From contig CALVXG010000010.1 in assembly GCA_944368925.1 (NCBI GenBank), positions 19,906-83,905 of the forward strand: a DNA stretch of 64,000 nt, read 5' to 3'. The notes under the pieces are model-generated. The model ran no database searches and had not been told where the DNA came from. It worked only from the letters and a program-made list of their open reading frames with translations. The stretch comes from an uncultured Clostridia bacterium (lineage in GTDB: Bacteria > Bacillota > Clostridia > Christensenellales > Borkfalkiaceae). The stretch's first letter is position 1; each line of letters opens with the position of its first letter. This document shows, piece by piece, positions 1 through 7,291 of this stretch. The translations under genes and the position numbers were made by a program.

Positions 1-611
1 CCCCTGCGGCCTTGCATCGTCTTTCCCACAACGCGCACCACCGTGTAAATAGCCGGCGATGCCACCGCGTTGATGATAAATTCAAAAATAAAGTTCACAC
101 CCGCACAAACGACTATCAAAAAGTACAGCACCGTCTGCCCGTCCGCCAAAAAATTGGCCGTCAGCGTGTCGCTCATCAGCAATGCGCCCAAAATAAACAG
201 TCCCGTGTTCACAACAGGCGCCACCAACGACGCCGTCACGACCGCCGCGCTCTCGCTTCTGCCCCGCAACCCCTTGAACACGAATCCCGCCGCAACGCCC
301 GCCGCAATCCCCTTTACAAGGCACAGCAGTATCGTCAGAAACGGATGATCCGTAAATAATATCAGCGTGAACTTGTCCATCCCGAATACGCCCGCCAGTA
401 TCACCACCAGCGCAAACACGAACCCCAACAGCCCGCCCGCAAGCGGCCCCAAAAGGATCGCTCCCAATACGATCGGAATCAGTACAAGACTCGGCGCCGT
501 TACCCCGAGATTCCCGATCAGCGTGCCCACAAGCTGCAACACGATGACCAGCGCCACCAGAACCGCCAAAATGGCTATGTTCCGCGATGTGAAAAAAGCC
601 GTCTTTTTCAT
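1..611 (-). CDS. ECF transporter S component, 3' end cut by the window edge
   Basis: This is the substrate-binding membrane subunit (S component) of an energy-coupling-factor vitamin or cofactor importer. About 203 residues are visible and there is no stop before base 1. The start is the ATG at 609-611, preceded by GGAGG seven bases upstream. The protein has a short basic N-terminus (MKKTAFFTSRN) and then about five hydrophobic helices separated by Gly-rich turns. The segment around GAILLGPLAGGLLGF resembles the PF12822-type ECF S fold. No EcfA or EcfT gene is visible, as expected for group II systems that share a module encoded elsewhere. The substrate cannot be read from sequence; folate, pantothenate and pyridoxine relatives are all possible. 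A consensus promoter and a leader of about 155 bases lie upstream. Confidence 0.75.
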   Translation of the reverse strand, partial: MKKTAFFTSRNIAILAVLVALVIVLQLVGTLIGNLGVTAPSLVLIPIVLGAILLGPLAGGLLGFVFALVVILAGVFGMDKFTLILFTDHPFLTILLCLVKGIAAGVAAGFVFKGLRGRSESAAVVTASLVAPVVNTGLFILGALLMSDTLTANFLADGQTVLYFLIVVCAGVNFIFEFIINAVASPAIYTVVRVVGKTMQGRR

Positions 612-767
612 AACTGCCTCCATCGGATTTCTCTGCAGAATATCCGTGAAAAAAATGTATTTATGCGTCTTCGGACTCCGGCCCGCCGTACGGTGCCGTT
701 CCCGCGCATATCTATGTTTATGCCGCGCACTGCGCGGTTATGAGAGGAACATGCGTCCCTTTCATGG
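612..767 (-). promoter_or_regulatory. Long structured 5' leader of the ECF S-component gene
   Basis: About 155 bases separate the predicted transcription start (near 767) from the start codon. The leader contains a perfect GC hairpin (CCGCGC-AGT-GCGCGG in transcript sense) and a GC-rich block with partial self-complementarity at 660-700. S-component genes are often riboswitch-controlled, but I could not match this leader to the THF, TPP, FMN, cobalamin or preQ1 consensus. Function is unassigned. Confidence 0.35.
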
Positions 768-773
768 GATATT

Positions 774-802
774 ATTATAGCAAAATCCGCCCGCATTGGC
801 AA
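774..802 (-). promoter_or_regulatory. Sigma-A-type promoter for the ECF S component
   Basis: In minus-strand sense a TTGCCA -35 box (797-802) and a perfect TATAAT -10 box (774-779) are separated by exactly 17 bases. The predicted start is near 767. From 803 to 1059 I see no convincing gene; the stretch is AT-rich with no coding signal. Confidence 0.8.
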
Positions 803-1059
803 GTAAATGAATGTGAAAACTTTTTCCGCCCCCTCCCTTCTTTCTCATTTTGCCGCCATTTTTCAAAAAAATAACAAATTTTTTAAAACTTTTTTACCCT
901 CGCCCAAATAATCGTAACATTTTTTTCCGCCGACGAATACATATGAGTATAAGACATTCGACGCAAAGACCTCTTCGCACAAGAATGTCAAAATAACGGC
1001 CGCAGCTCGCATTTATACATAAATCACCCCTGCTGCGGCAAACCAGGAGGAAATTATCA

Positions 1060-1263
1060 ATGAACGGTTGTTTCGGAAACTTCGGCGGCAACGGCTGCCT
1101 GTGGATCCTTATCCTTTTGCTCATCCTGTGCTGCTCGCAGAGCGGAATCCTGAATAACATTCTCGACAGCTGCTACCTGCCCGTCATCCTCGCCATCGCT
1201 TACTGCGTGTGCAAGAAAGGCGGCTTGTGCAACATGTTCGGCAACGGCTGCGGCTGCAAATAA
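1060..1263 (+). CDS. Small Cys/Gly-rich membrane protein
   Basis: A 67-residue protein with a strong ribosome site (AGGAGG eight bases upstream of ATG). It has ten Cys residues, a hydrophobic helix near residues 14-26 (LWILILLLILCC), a second hydrophobic stretch near 41-50 (LPVILAIAY), and a Gly/Asn/Cys-rich tail ending GNGCGCK. The pattern matches small Clostridia proteins annotated under the misleading name 'chorion class high-cysteine HCB protein'. Their function is unknown; sporulation or envelope roles have been suggested. It stands alone, followed by its own terminator. The real coding status is supported by the ribosome site, codon pattern and terminator. Confidence 0.7.
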   Translation: MNGCFGNFGGNGCLWILILLLILCCSQSGILNNILDSCYLPVILAIAYCVCKKGGLCNMFGNGCGCK

Positions 1264-1300
1264 GCACCCGATCCGTCCGAATCCCTTTGTCCCTGCTTAA

Positions 1301-1333
1301 AAAAGCGTCCGCGGCCTGCCGCGGACGCTTTTT
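1301..1333 (+). terminator. Intrinsic terminator after the Cys-rich gene
   Basis: An 11-bp perfect GC stem (1305-1315 with 1318-1328) with a two-base loop, flanked by AAAA and followed by TTTTT. It lies 40 bases after the stop at 1263. Confidence 0.85.
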
Positions 1334-1514
1334 CCGTCGCCGCGTGCTTTTCTGCTCTCTTGCCCGTCTCCCGCACGGCAAAAAGCCTTTTACTTTTATA
1401 ATCGCACGGCCCCATGCCCGGCTTTGCCGCGCGATCGGCGCCGTGACTTCGGCGGGCGGACAAACCCGCCGAAAAATCTGCCGCTACGGCGGCATAGGCG
1501 GACTACCGAAAAAC

Positions 1515-1556
1515 ATAAAAAAGGCGGCCGAAAGAATTCGTTCTTTCGGCCGCCTT
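1515..1556 (-). terminator. Intrinsic terminator of the NUDIX operon (UUCG-type loop)
   Basis: A perfect 16-bp stem at 1521-1556 has a four-base TTCG (plus sense) loop. In minus-strand sense it ends in six T residues (1515-1520 region), which fits termination of the operon whose last stop is at 1638. Bases 1334-1514 contain no supported gene. Confidence 0.8.
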
Positions 1557-1637
1557 TGGCCAATTTTGTCAAAATTTTCGTATACGTATATGTATTTTTG
1601 TCACGATTTCAAAATCAAACGCAGACGGAATATGAAA

Positions 1638-2201
1638 CTATTTCGTTTCGCATTCTTCGGAAGGTGCGTCCTCTTTTTTATCGAGCAGATACCTTTGCAC
1701 GGCGATGATCGTCTTCGCGTCGCGTATGCTTCCGCCGCGGATCATGGAGACAACCTTGTCCACGGGATAAAACGCCGCGCTTAAAAATTCGTCTTCATCG
1801 GGATGGACGACGCCCTCGCGGACGCCCTCCGCCCTGTAAATATAAATTTTTTCGTTTGTATAGCCGGGCGTGGGGTACATCGTATACAGGTGCTCCACCT
1901 TTTCGGGGATCCAGCCCGTCTCTTCTTCCAGCTCGCGCGCGGCCGTCGCGGCAGGATCTTCCCCGGGGTTGAGTTTCCCCGCAGGAATTTCCAGCAATTC
2001 CTCTCCGTACACATACCGAAACTGGCGCACAAGCAGGATCTTTCCCTCCCGCACGTACAAAACGCACGCGCCGCCCGGATGTTCGACCATTTCGCGCTTG
2101 CAGGGCTTTCCGTCGGGAAGCTGCGCATCGTCACAGCGCACGTTGATGATCTTCCCGCGGTACACATAATTTTTTTTGACAGTCTTTTCCGTCAGATTCA
2201 T
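1638..2201 (-). CDS. nudF: NUDIX hydrolase, ADP-ribose pyrophosphatase type
   Basis: A 187-residue hydrolase of nucleoside diphosphate derivatives, most likely ADP-ribose to AMP and ribose 5-phosphate in the cytoplasm. The Nudix box is complete at residues 75-97: G-x5-E-x7-REL-EE-TGW, giving the Mg2+-binding Glu residues. The N-terminal YRGKIINVRCDD strand and VVEHPGGA-like segment are typical of the NudF/YffH branch. The start is ATG 2199-2201 with AAAGGAG upstream; a longer frame back to 2291 lies inside the neighbouring gene and has no ribosome site. The start overlaps the stop of the upstream gene (ATGA), so the two are translationally coupled. Confidence 0.9.
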   Translation of the reverse strand: MNLTEKTVKKNYVYRGKIINVRCDDAQLPDGKPCKREMVEHPGGACVLYVREGKILLVRQFRYVYGEELLEIPAGKLNPGEDPAATAARELEEETGWIPEKVEHLYTMYPTPGYTNEKIYIYRAEGVREGVVHPDEDEFLSAAFYPVDKVVSMIRGGSIRDAKTIIAVQRYLLDKKEDAPSEECETK

Positions 2202-2926
2202 AACCGCTCCTTTGCCGATTCCAGCTCTTTCGCGGCGAGCCGCGCCGCTTCCGCGCGCCCGACCGACTGCGCAAAATATACGTACCCGCACAAAAGCGCC
2301 GCACGCAGAGCCTCCCCTTTCGCGCTCTCCAACGCGTTCAAGAGAAGCATTCCGTCCACCTTTTTCGCGTCCGAAAGCGCAGACGCATACAGCGCCTTGC
2401 GCTCCGTTTCAACACAAAAACACGCAGACGTACCGCCGTTTTTGCGCATCTCCGCCTCCTCCCGCTCTGCCGAATGCTCCCCTTCGCGAAGCGAGTGCGG
2501 TTCACGGAACATCACCTTCACGGCATTTTTGAAAGGCTTGACGACCTGATTGCAGAAGGCGTAAAAACTTTCGTAAAAACTTCCGTCTTCGTAAAAGTAT
2601 TCCTGCAAAAAACGGCTCAGGTCCATCGTTTTGTTGTCAAATTCCATCAGCAGACAGAAAATAAACGCCAGCTTCTCCGCAGGATCCTCGGGAAACAATA
2701 ACTTCTTCTGTGTCTTTCCGTACGGAGCATAGTTCATGTACTTGTCTTTCGCCGCGGGATAATCAAAATCTTTGGTTATATCCCTGAAAAACGCATATAG
2801 AAGATCCGATGCCGCGATCGCCTGCAATAACTCCCCGATCTTCGTATCCGCTATGATAAACTTCGATTGCATCAGTTCGTCACAGCGCCGCAAAAATAAA
2901 TCGATTTGTTCCCGCCCCGTATCCAT
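2198..2926 (-). CDS. Hypothetical protein, first gene of the NUDIX operon
   Basis: A 242-residue soluble, mainly alpha-helical protein with no family I recognise. Features are a charged N-terminus (MDTGREQIDLFLRRCDEL), an aromatic-rich middle (LQEYFYEDGSFYESFYAFCN) and a C-terminal Ala/Glu/Lys-rich helix ending KELESAKERL. There is no signal peptide. A ribosome site (AAGGAG) precedes the ATG. It overlaps the NUDIX gene by four bases, and a TG-extended -10 box sits 55 bases upstream. Confidence 0.65.
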   Translation of the reverse strand: MDTGREQIDLFLRRCDELMQSKFIIADTKIGELLQAIAASDLLYAFFRDITKDFDYPAAKDKYMNYAPYGKTQKKLLFPEDPAEKLAFIFCLLMEFDNKTMDLSRFLQEYFYEDGSFYESFYAFCNQVVKPFKNAVKVMFREPHSLREGEHSAEREEAEMRKNGGTSACFCVETERKALYASALSDAKKVDGMLLLNALESAKGEALRAALLCGYVYFAQSVGRAEAARLAAKELESAKERL

Positions 2927-2979
2927 CTTCCGTCTCCTTTTTTCTGTGCAGTTTTTACAACTTTTCTTTGCCCGCTATC

Positions 2980-2988
2980 ATTATAGCA
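2980..2988 (-). promoter_or_regulatory. Extended -10 promoter for the NUDIX operon
   Basis: TGCTATAAT is read on the minus strand (TATAAT at 2980-2985). No good -35 box lies 17 bases upstream, so this would be an extended -10 promoter. Confidence 0.55.
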
Positions 2989-3027
2989 CAAAAATAAGAA
3001 ATTATTAAGTTAATTTTCGCAAATATC

Positions 3028-3056
3028 TTGCTTTTCCGAAAATTTTTATGTATAAT
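3028..3056 (+). promoter_or_regulatory. Promoter for the HPr-like gene
   Basis: TTGCTT (3028-3033), a 17-base spacer, and TATAAT (3051-3056). It lies 28 bases before the HPr-like start codon. Confidence 0.8.
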
Positions 3057-3083
3057 ATAGAAAATCTGTTTTGGAGGGCTTTT

Positions 3084-3311
3084 ATGAAATCCGTAAAAAT
3101 TTCTCTGCAAATGGCGCAGAACGTCAAAGAGTTCGTCAAAATCGTGCAGGACTACCCTTATGAGATCGACCTGAAAAGCGATAAATACGTCGTCGATGCA
3201 AAATCCATCCTCGGTATTTTCAGTCTCGATTTGTCCAAACCGCTCGTCGTGGAAATTCACTCCGACGACTGCGACGATCTCGTTGCCGCCCTTAAAAAAT
3301 TCGCTTTATAA
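3084..3311 (+). CDS. HPr-family protein lacking the phosphorylatable His
   Basis: A 75-residue protein with the HPr fold signature VDAKSILGIFSLDL (residues 36-49), which keeps the Ser-containing KSxxG segment equivalent to the HPr Ser46 region. The active-site motif GxHARPA is missing: the region reads ISLQMAQNVKEFV with no His. It therefore cannot carry a PTS phosphate and is more likely a regulatory or structural paralogue. Start is ATG 3084 with GGAGGG six bases upstream. It has its own promoter and a terminator before the next gene. Confidence 0.8.
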   Translation: MKSVKISLQMAQNVKEFVKIVQDYPYEIDLKSDKYVVDAKSILGIFSLDLSKPLVVEIHSDDCDDLVAALKKFAL

Positions 3312-3347
3312 GGCGGATCAAATCTACGATTGTACAGGGGACAGAAT

Positions 3348-3379
3348 TATCCGCTTTTGCTTAAAAAGCGGATTTTTTG
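3348..3379 (+). terminator. Intrinsic terminator after the HPr-like gene
   Basis: The stem AATCCGCTTTT / AAAAAGCGGATT is followed by a T run at 3373-3378. The next gene starts 34 bases later and is probably served by read-through. Confidence 0.75.
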
Positions 3380-3412
3380 TCCGTAAAGAAAATTCTTCCC
3401 AAGGTGAGTTCC

Positions 3413-3937
3413 ATGCAGATCCAAGGCGAAACGTTCATCAACAAATTAATATTGCTTTTCGTCTTCGATAAAATGGAAAGCGCTCTCTCCGAACGCACGA
3501 TCATCGATATGTGCTCCACCAGCAACGACTGGATCAATTACATGGACTGCGTCATGATCATCTCTCAGCTTCTGGAAGACGGCTTCATCTGCACCGTCGA
3601 AACCAACGACGATACCCTCTATACCATCACCCCCGACGGCAGAAGCTGCCTCGCCAATTTCTACATCAATATCCCCAAAAGCACCAGGGAAGAAATTTCC
3701 GTATTCGTCAAAAATAACAGCGCGCGCTACCGCAACCGCCAGGAATGCAAATCCGATTACTACCAGAACAAAGACGGCACTTACACCGTATTCCTGCGCA
3801 TCCTCGCGCCCGCCCAGCCTATGCTGGAATTAAAATTCGTCGTGCCCGACCGTAAAACGGCACAAAATATCTACAAAAAATGGGAACTGAAAGCCGCCGA
3901 CGTCTACGCCGTCATCTACGAAAACCTCGTAGACTGA
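3413..3937 (+). CDS. DUF4364 family protein
   Basis: A 174-residue protein typical of Clostridia. It opens with a winged-helix-like region (TFINKLILLFVFDKMESALSE, then LLEDGFICTVE and the 'wing' DTLYTITPDGRSCL), followed by an alpha/beta C-terminal half. The DUF4364 family is uncharacterised and is thought to be regulatory because of the winged-helix resemblance. Start ATG 3413 is preferred over 3377 because AAGGTGAG lies eight bases upstream and the earlier codon falls inside the terminator. A TSCPD-domain gene follows 44 bases later. Confidence 0.8.
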   Translation: MQIQGETFINKLILLFVFDKMESALSERTIIDMCSTSNDWINYMDCVMIISQLLEDGFICTVETNDDTLYTITPDGRSCLANFYINIPKSTREEISVFVKNNSARYRNRQECKSDYYQNKDGTYTVFLRILAPAQPMLELKFVVPDRKTAQNIYKKWELKAADVYAVIYENLVD

Positions 3938-3981
3938 CCCGATACGCCCGACACTTTCCTCCCTTCAGAGGTAATATATCT

Positions 3982-4248
3982 ATGTTCACTTATAATACAA
4001 AAGGTACTTGCTCCCGTCAGATCATCTTCGACGTCGACGAGCAAAACAAAATCCACAACGTGAAATTCATCGGCGGATGCAGCGGAAACCTGCAAGGCAT
4101 TTCCCGCCTCGTCGAAGGCAAAACCCTTGAAGAAGTCGAAACTACCCTCAAAGGCATCAAATGCAGGAACAATACCTCCTGCCCCGATCAGCTCGCACAC
4201 GCTGTCGTCGCGTACAAAAACCGCGAACCCAAAGAAGTTAAAATTTGA
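3982..4248 (+). CDS. TSCPD domain protein (TIGR03905 type)
   Basis: An 88-residue protein carrying the diagnostic TSCPDQLAHAV near its C-terminus and GTCSRQIIFDVD near its N-terminus. Conserved Cys residues (GTCS, GGCSGN, IKCRNNTSCPD) suggest metal binding. The same domain occurs fused to class II ribonucleotide reductases; the stand-alone form is widespread in anaerobic Bacillota with unknown role. ATG 3982 has AGAGGT upstream. A terminator follows at once. Confidence 0.88.
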   Translation: MFTYNTKGTCSRQIIFDVDEQNKIHNVKFIGGCSGNLQGISRLVEGKTLEEVETTLKGIKCRNNTSCPDQLAHAVVAYKNREPKEVKI

Positions 4249-4253
4249 TCGGA

Positions 4254-4288
4254 GACCGCAAAGCAACGCTTTGCGGCTTTTTTCTTTT
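4254..4288 (+). terminator. Intrinsic terminator after the TSCPD gene
   Basis: A nine-base stem (CCGCAAAGC / GCTTTGCGG) with an AAC loop is followed by a T-rich tail. Confidence 0.85.
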
Positions 4289-4597
4289 AAGCAATTTTTC
4301 GCTTTCTTTTAACGGCCCTTCCCATCGGACTCCCCTGCCTTTTTTGCGGCACCAGGCTGCGCGTGCATTGTATAATGCTCTTGGCCCCGCTCATTATTCC
4401 TTCCTTTTTTCAGCACCCGTAACTTTTTGGTATTTTGCCGCGATCGGTTTTTCCGTCTTCGCCAAACACCCGCAATTTTAATAGTTGTTTTGCAAAGCGG
4501 CCTTTTATTGCGCGCCTCTTTTGTCGAGAGCTCTCGCAAAAGGTGCGTTTTTCCTGTGTCCCGCGGGCGGCAGTCCGATTTGATTAAAATTTGCTTT
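4289..4597. other. Intergenic stretch with no supported gene
   Basis: About 300 bases lie between convergent transcription units. Short open frames exist on both strands but have no ribosome site and improbable Arg/Lys-rich or low-complexity translations. I see no RNA gene. Confidence 0.6.
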
Positions 4598-4648
4598 GAA
4601 AAAGGGAGCGGCGCGCAAAGGAAAACCTTTGCGCGCCGCTCCCCTTTT
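4598..4648 (-). terminator. Strong terminator of the HAD-asnA-GDPD operon
   Basis: A perfect 18-bp stem (4604-4621 with 4626-4643) with an AAAA loop, and T-rich flanks on both sides. On the minus strand it ends in TTTTTC, 20-60 bases after the stop at 4668. It could act in both directions. Confidence 0.85.
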
Positions 4649-4667
4649 AAATTTCAGATTTACACGT

Positions 4668-5393
4668 TTATTGCAGGATATTGGTCGTGATCATATCCAC
4701 ACCCCAGGCGATCAGATTTTTTGCTGCTTCGGGGTCGTCGCACGTCCAGCAGTTGACTTCGATGCCGTTTTCGTGCAATTTTTTCACCCATTCGCCGTTC
4801 AAAGAGGTATACAGAATGTCCAGGCCGAACTTGTCTTTTTTCAGCTTTGCGATCAGCTCGTCCGAGATCTCGCCCGTCAAAAACTGCGCGTGCTGCTTCG
4901 GCAGGATTTCACGCAGGAGCTGAAGGTTTTCATAAGTGAAAGAAATAAAGACGATGCGCTCCAAATCGTATTCCTCGGCGCAGATCTTCACGATCTCGTC
5001 AATACTCTCTTTTTTCATCGGATTTTTCAGTTCCACGACCGCCACTTTCTCATAGCGGCGTATTACGCGAAGGTATTCGGCCAGCGACAGCGGTTTCTGC
5101 ATATCCGTATACCCGCCTTCCGTTCCGCGCTCCTGCAAACGCAGAGAACGGATCCTGGAAAACTCGACTTCTTCCAAGGGAATGTCTTCCTCCGCTACGC
5201 GCCCGCTCCTGTCATCGTGAAAAATCACATACTTTCCGTCTTTCGTCACATGCACGTCCGTCTCGACGCCGTAATAGTCGCGGTTTCCCGCCGCCACAAA
5301 CGCCGCGAGAGAATTTTCCAGTTCGATCCCGCTCAATCCGCGGTGTGCAATCATCTTCGTGCTGCCTTTCTTTTCCAAACGAATCGTATCCAT
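4668..5393 (-). CDS. Glycerophosphodiester phosphodiesterase
   Basis: A 241-residue GDPD-family enzyme that splits glycerophosphodiesters to glycerol 3-phosphate and an alcohol. Visible motifs are AHRGLS..ELENSLAAF (catalytic His and Glu, residues 16-31), ETDVHVTKDG (metal ligands) and IFHDD (second His), a mid-protein ELK, then CWTCDD and the closing GVDMITTN typical of the TIM barrel. There is no signal peptide, so it is cytoplasmic. The start has AAAGGAG seven bases upstream. It is the last gene of the HAD-asnA-GDPD operon. Confidence 0.9.
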   Translation of the reverse strand: MDTIRLEKKGSTKMIAHRGLSGIELENSLAAFVAAGNRDYYGVETDVHVTKDGKYVIFHDDRSGRVAEEDIPLEEVEFSRIRSLRLQERGTEGGYTDMQKPLSLAEYLRVIRRYEKVAVVELKNPMKKESIDEIVKICAEEYDLERIVFISFTYENLQLLREILPKQHAQFLTGEISDELIAKLKKDKFGLDILYTSLNGEWVKKLHENGIEVNCWTCDDPEAAKNLIAWGVDMITTNILQ

Positions 5394-5415
5394 TTTATGC
5401 TCCTTTCTTCCGCCT

Positions 5416-6399
5416 TTACATCAGCGGTATGTTATTCTCTTTGCAATATTCTTCCGTCTTTTTATCCCAGAGAGATACCTGCACCTCGCCGATGTGCATC
5501 TTGTTCAGCAAAAACATGCACAGCCGCGACTGCCCGATCCCGCCGCCCATCGTCAGAGGAAGTTCCCCCGCCGCCAGCGCCTTGTGGAACGGATATTGCA
5601 GACGGTCTGCACAGTTTTCCGCATTCAGCTGCATGACAAGACTCTTCTCGTCCACACGTATCCCCATCGACGAAATCTCAAACGCGCAGTCCAGCACCGG
5701 ATAATACAACACAATGTCTCCGTTGAGATTCCAGTCGTCATAGTCAGGCGCACGCCCGTCGTGCTTCTGCCCCGATTTCAGCTTTCCCCCGATCTGCATG
5801 ATAAACGAGGACCCGTGCCCGCGCACATACTCCGTTTCCCGCTGCTTGGGAGTCAGCGAAGGATACATGTCTTCCAGTTCCTGCGTCGTCACAAAGGAAA
5901 TGTCTTCGCTCAGATAATTGTCCAGCTCCGTATATTCCCGACAGATCGCTTCCGCCGTCCGCTGCAACGCCCCGTAAATCTTTCTGACCGTCTCTTTCAG
6001 AAAACCGATCGTCCTGTCTTCCCGACAGATCACGCTCTCCCAATCCCATTGATCGACGTAGATCGAATGCAGATTGTCCAGATCTTCATCGCGGCGAATG
6101 GCGTTCATGTCCGTATACAGCCCGAACCGCACCCCGAAACGGTACTTCGCCAACGCATAGCGCTTCCACTTCGCCAGTGAGTGCACGACTTCCGCCGTTT
6201 CTCCCGTCGCCTTGACGTCAAACGACACGGGACGCTCCACTCCGTTCAAATTATCGTTTAAGCCGCTCGCTCTGCTTACGAACAGCGGCGCGCTGATGCG
6301 CGTCAGATTCAACGCTTCCGAAAGCTCCCTTTCAAATATTGTTTTGATCTCTTTGATCGCCTTCTCCGTACGGATCAGACTCAGTTTCGCATGGTACAT
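5416..6399 (-). CDS. asnA: Aspartate--ammonia ligase (asparagine synthetase A)
   Basis: A 327-residue ATP-dependent enzyme making asparagine from aspartate and ammonia; the length is normal for AsnA. Recognisable blocks are SRASGLNDNLNGVERPVSFD, EVVHSLAKWKRYAL, TDMNAIRRDEDLDNLHSIYVDQWDWE, the central GHGSSFIMQIGGKLKSGQKHDGRAPDYDDW and the C-terminal GGGIGQSRLCMFLL class-II-synthetase-like ATP motif. It starts three bases after the HAD stop and is followed closely by the GDPD gene. Confidence 0.95.
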   Translation of the reverse strand: MYHAKLSLIRTEKAIKEIKTIFERELSEALNLTRISAPLFVSRASGLNDNLNGVERPVSFDVKATGETAEVVHSLAKWKRYALAKYRFGVRFGLYTDMNAIRRDEDLDNLHSIYVDQWDWESVICREDRTIGFLKETVRKIYGALQRTAEAICREYTELDNYLSEDISFVTTQELEDMYPSLTPKQRETEYVRGHGSSFIMQIGGKLKSGQKHDGRAPDYDDWNLNGDIVLYYPVLDCAFEISSMGIRVDEKSLVMQLNAENCADRLQYPFHKALAAGELPLTMGGGIGQSRLCMFLLNKMHIGEVQVSLWDKKTEEYCKENNIPLM

Positions 6400-6402
6400 C
6401 TC

Positions 6403-7083
6403 TTATCCCTCTCGTTTCATTTCCTCGATCATCTGCCCGAACGACAAAACAAATTCGTCCGCTTCCTTCTTAAGTTCTGCATGCAGATCCGCCGTCTGCG
6501 CATCGTATACGGCCGCCGTCTGCATTCCCGCTCTCTTCGCCGCAAGAATCGCCGCCAGATTGTCTTCGAACACGATACACGCCGCAGGTTCCGTCCCCAA
6601 CTTTTCCGCACTCTTATAAAATATATCCGGAAAACTCTTATTCTTCCCCGCTTCTTCTACGGTGACGAACGCATCGAACAGCCCGTCGATCCCACCCGCC
6701 TCTAAAACAGGCAGATAAAATTTGGGCGAAGACGCCGTCGCCACACAGAGCTTTCTCCCCGTTTCGCGCAAAAGCCGCACAAACTCCGCCGCCCGCGGTT
6801 TAAAGTACTTCGCCCCGTCTTTTGCCCTGTATTTGGACATCGACAGCTCCCGCCATTCCTCCACCAACGTATCTTCCGATTCGTTTGGCATGTAGTTTCG
6901 CACCGTGTACGCCGCACATTCACGAAAACCCAGGTGCGCGATCGCCGCCTGATACCCCTCGGGCACGCGCATTCCGCGCCGCGCAAAAAAATCTTCGTCC
7001 ACTTCGCGCCAGATCTCCATGCTGTCGATCAGCGTGCCGTCCAGATCGAAAATGACCGCCCGTATTTTTTTCCAGTCTATCAT
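6403..7083 (-). CDS. HAD-superfamily phosphatase (beta-phosphoglucomutase-like)
   Basis: A 226-residue HAD hydrolase: motif I FDLDGTLIDS (residues 10-19), an alpha-helical cap, motif II VATASS, the Lys in GKNKSFPDIFYKSA, and motif IV VFEDNLAA. It probably dephosphorylates a small sugar or nucleotide phosphate; the substrate is not predictable. The start is ATG 7081-7083, because the next upstream Met lies upstream of the promoter. There is no ribosome site: the -10 box ends only seven bases before the ATG, so the transcript is predicted to be leaderless. It is the first gene of the operon with asnA and GDPD. Confidence 0.88.
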   Translation of the reverse strand: MIDWKKIRAVIFDLDGTLIDSMEIWREVDEDFFARRGMRVPEGYQAAIAHLGFRECAAYTVRNYMPNESEDTLVEEWRELSMSKYRAKDGAKYFKPRAAEFVRLLRETGRKLCVATASSPKFYLPVLEAGGIDGLFDAFVTVEEAGKNKSFPDIFYKSAEKLGTEPAACIVFEDNLAAILAAKRAGMQTAAVYDAQTADLHAELKKEADEFVLSFGQMIEEMKREG

Positions 7084-7090
7084 AGAATAA

Positions 7091-7119
7091 ATTATAACAT
7101 GATTTTCCGCAAACGGCAA
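7091..7119 (-). promoter_or_regulatory. Promoter of the HAD-asnA-GDPD operon (leaderless)
   Basis: On the minus strand: TTGCCG (7114-7119), a 17-base spacer, and TATAAT (7091-7096). The expected transcription start coincides with the A of the HAD start codon at 7083. Confidence 0.8.
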
Positions 7120-7244
7120 TCGATTTGAACCAACTTGCCGACCCGATTTTCTCTTCCTCCGACTTCGCCCGCAGAATTTTCGCCGCGCATTTTTACAAAA
7201 AAAGAAAACGCTTTTTTCCTTTCGGGCAAGAGCGCAAAATAAAC

Positions 7245-7273
7245 TTGAACAAGCCGCGCAAATATGTTACAAT
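7245..7273 (+). promoter_or_regulatory. Promoter of the 288-residue hypothetical gene
   Basis: TTGAAC (7245-7250), a 17-base spacer, and TACAAT (7268-7273). It is divergent from the HAD promoter. Confidence 0.75.
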
Positions 7274-7291
7274 AACAAAAAGGAGATTTTC

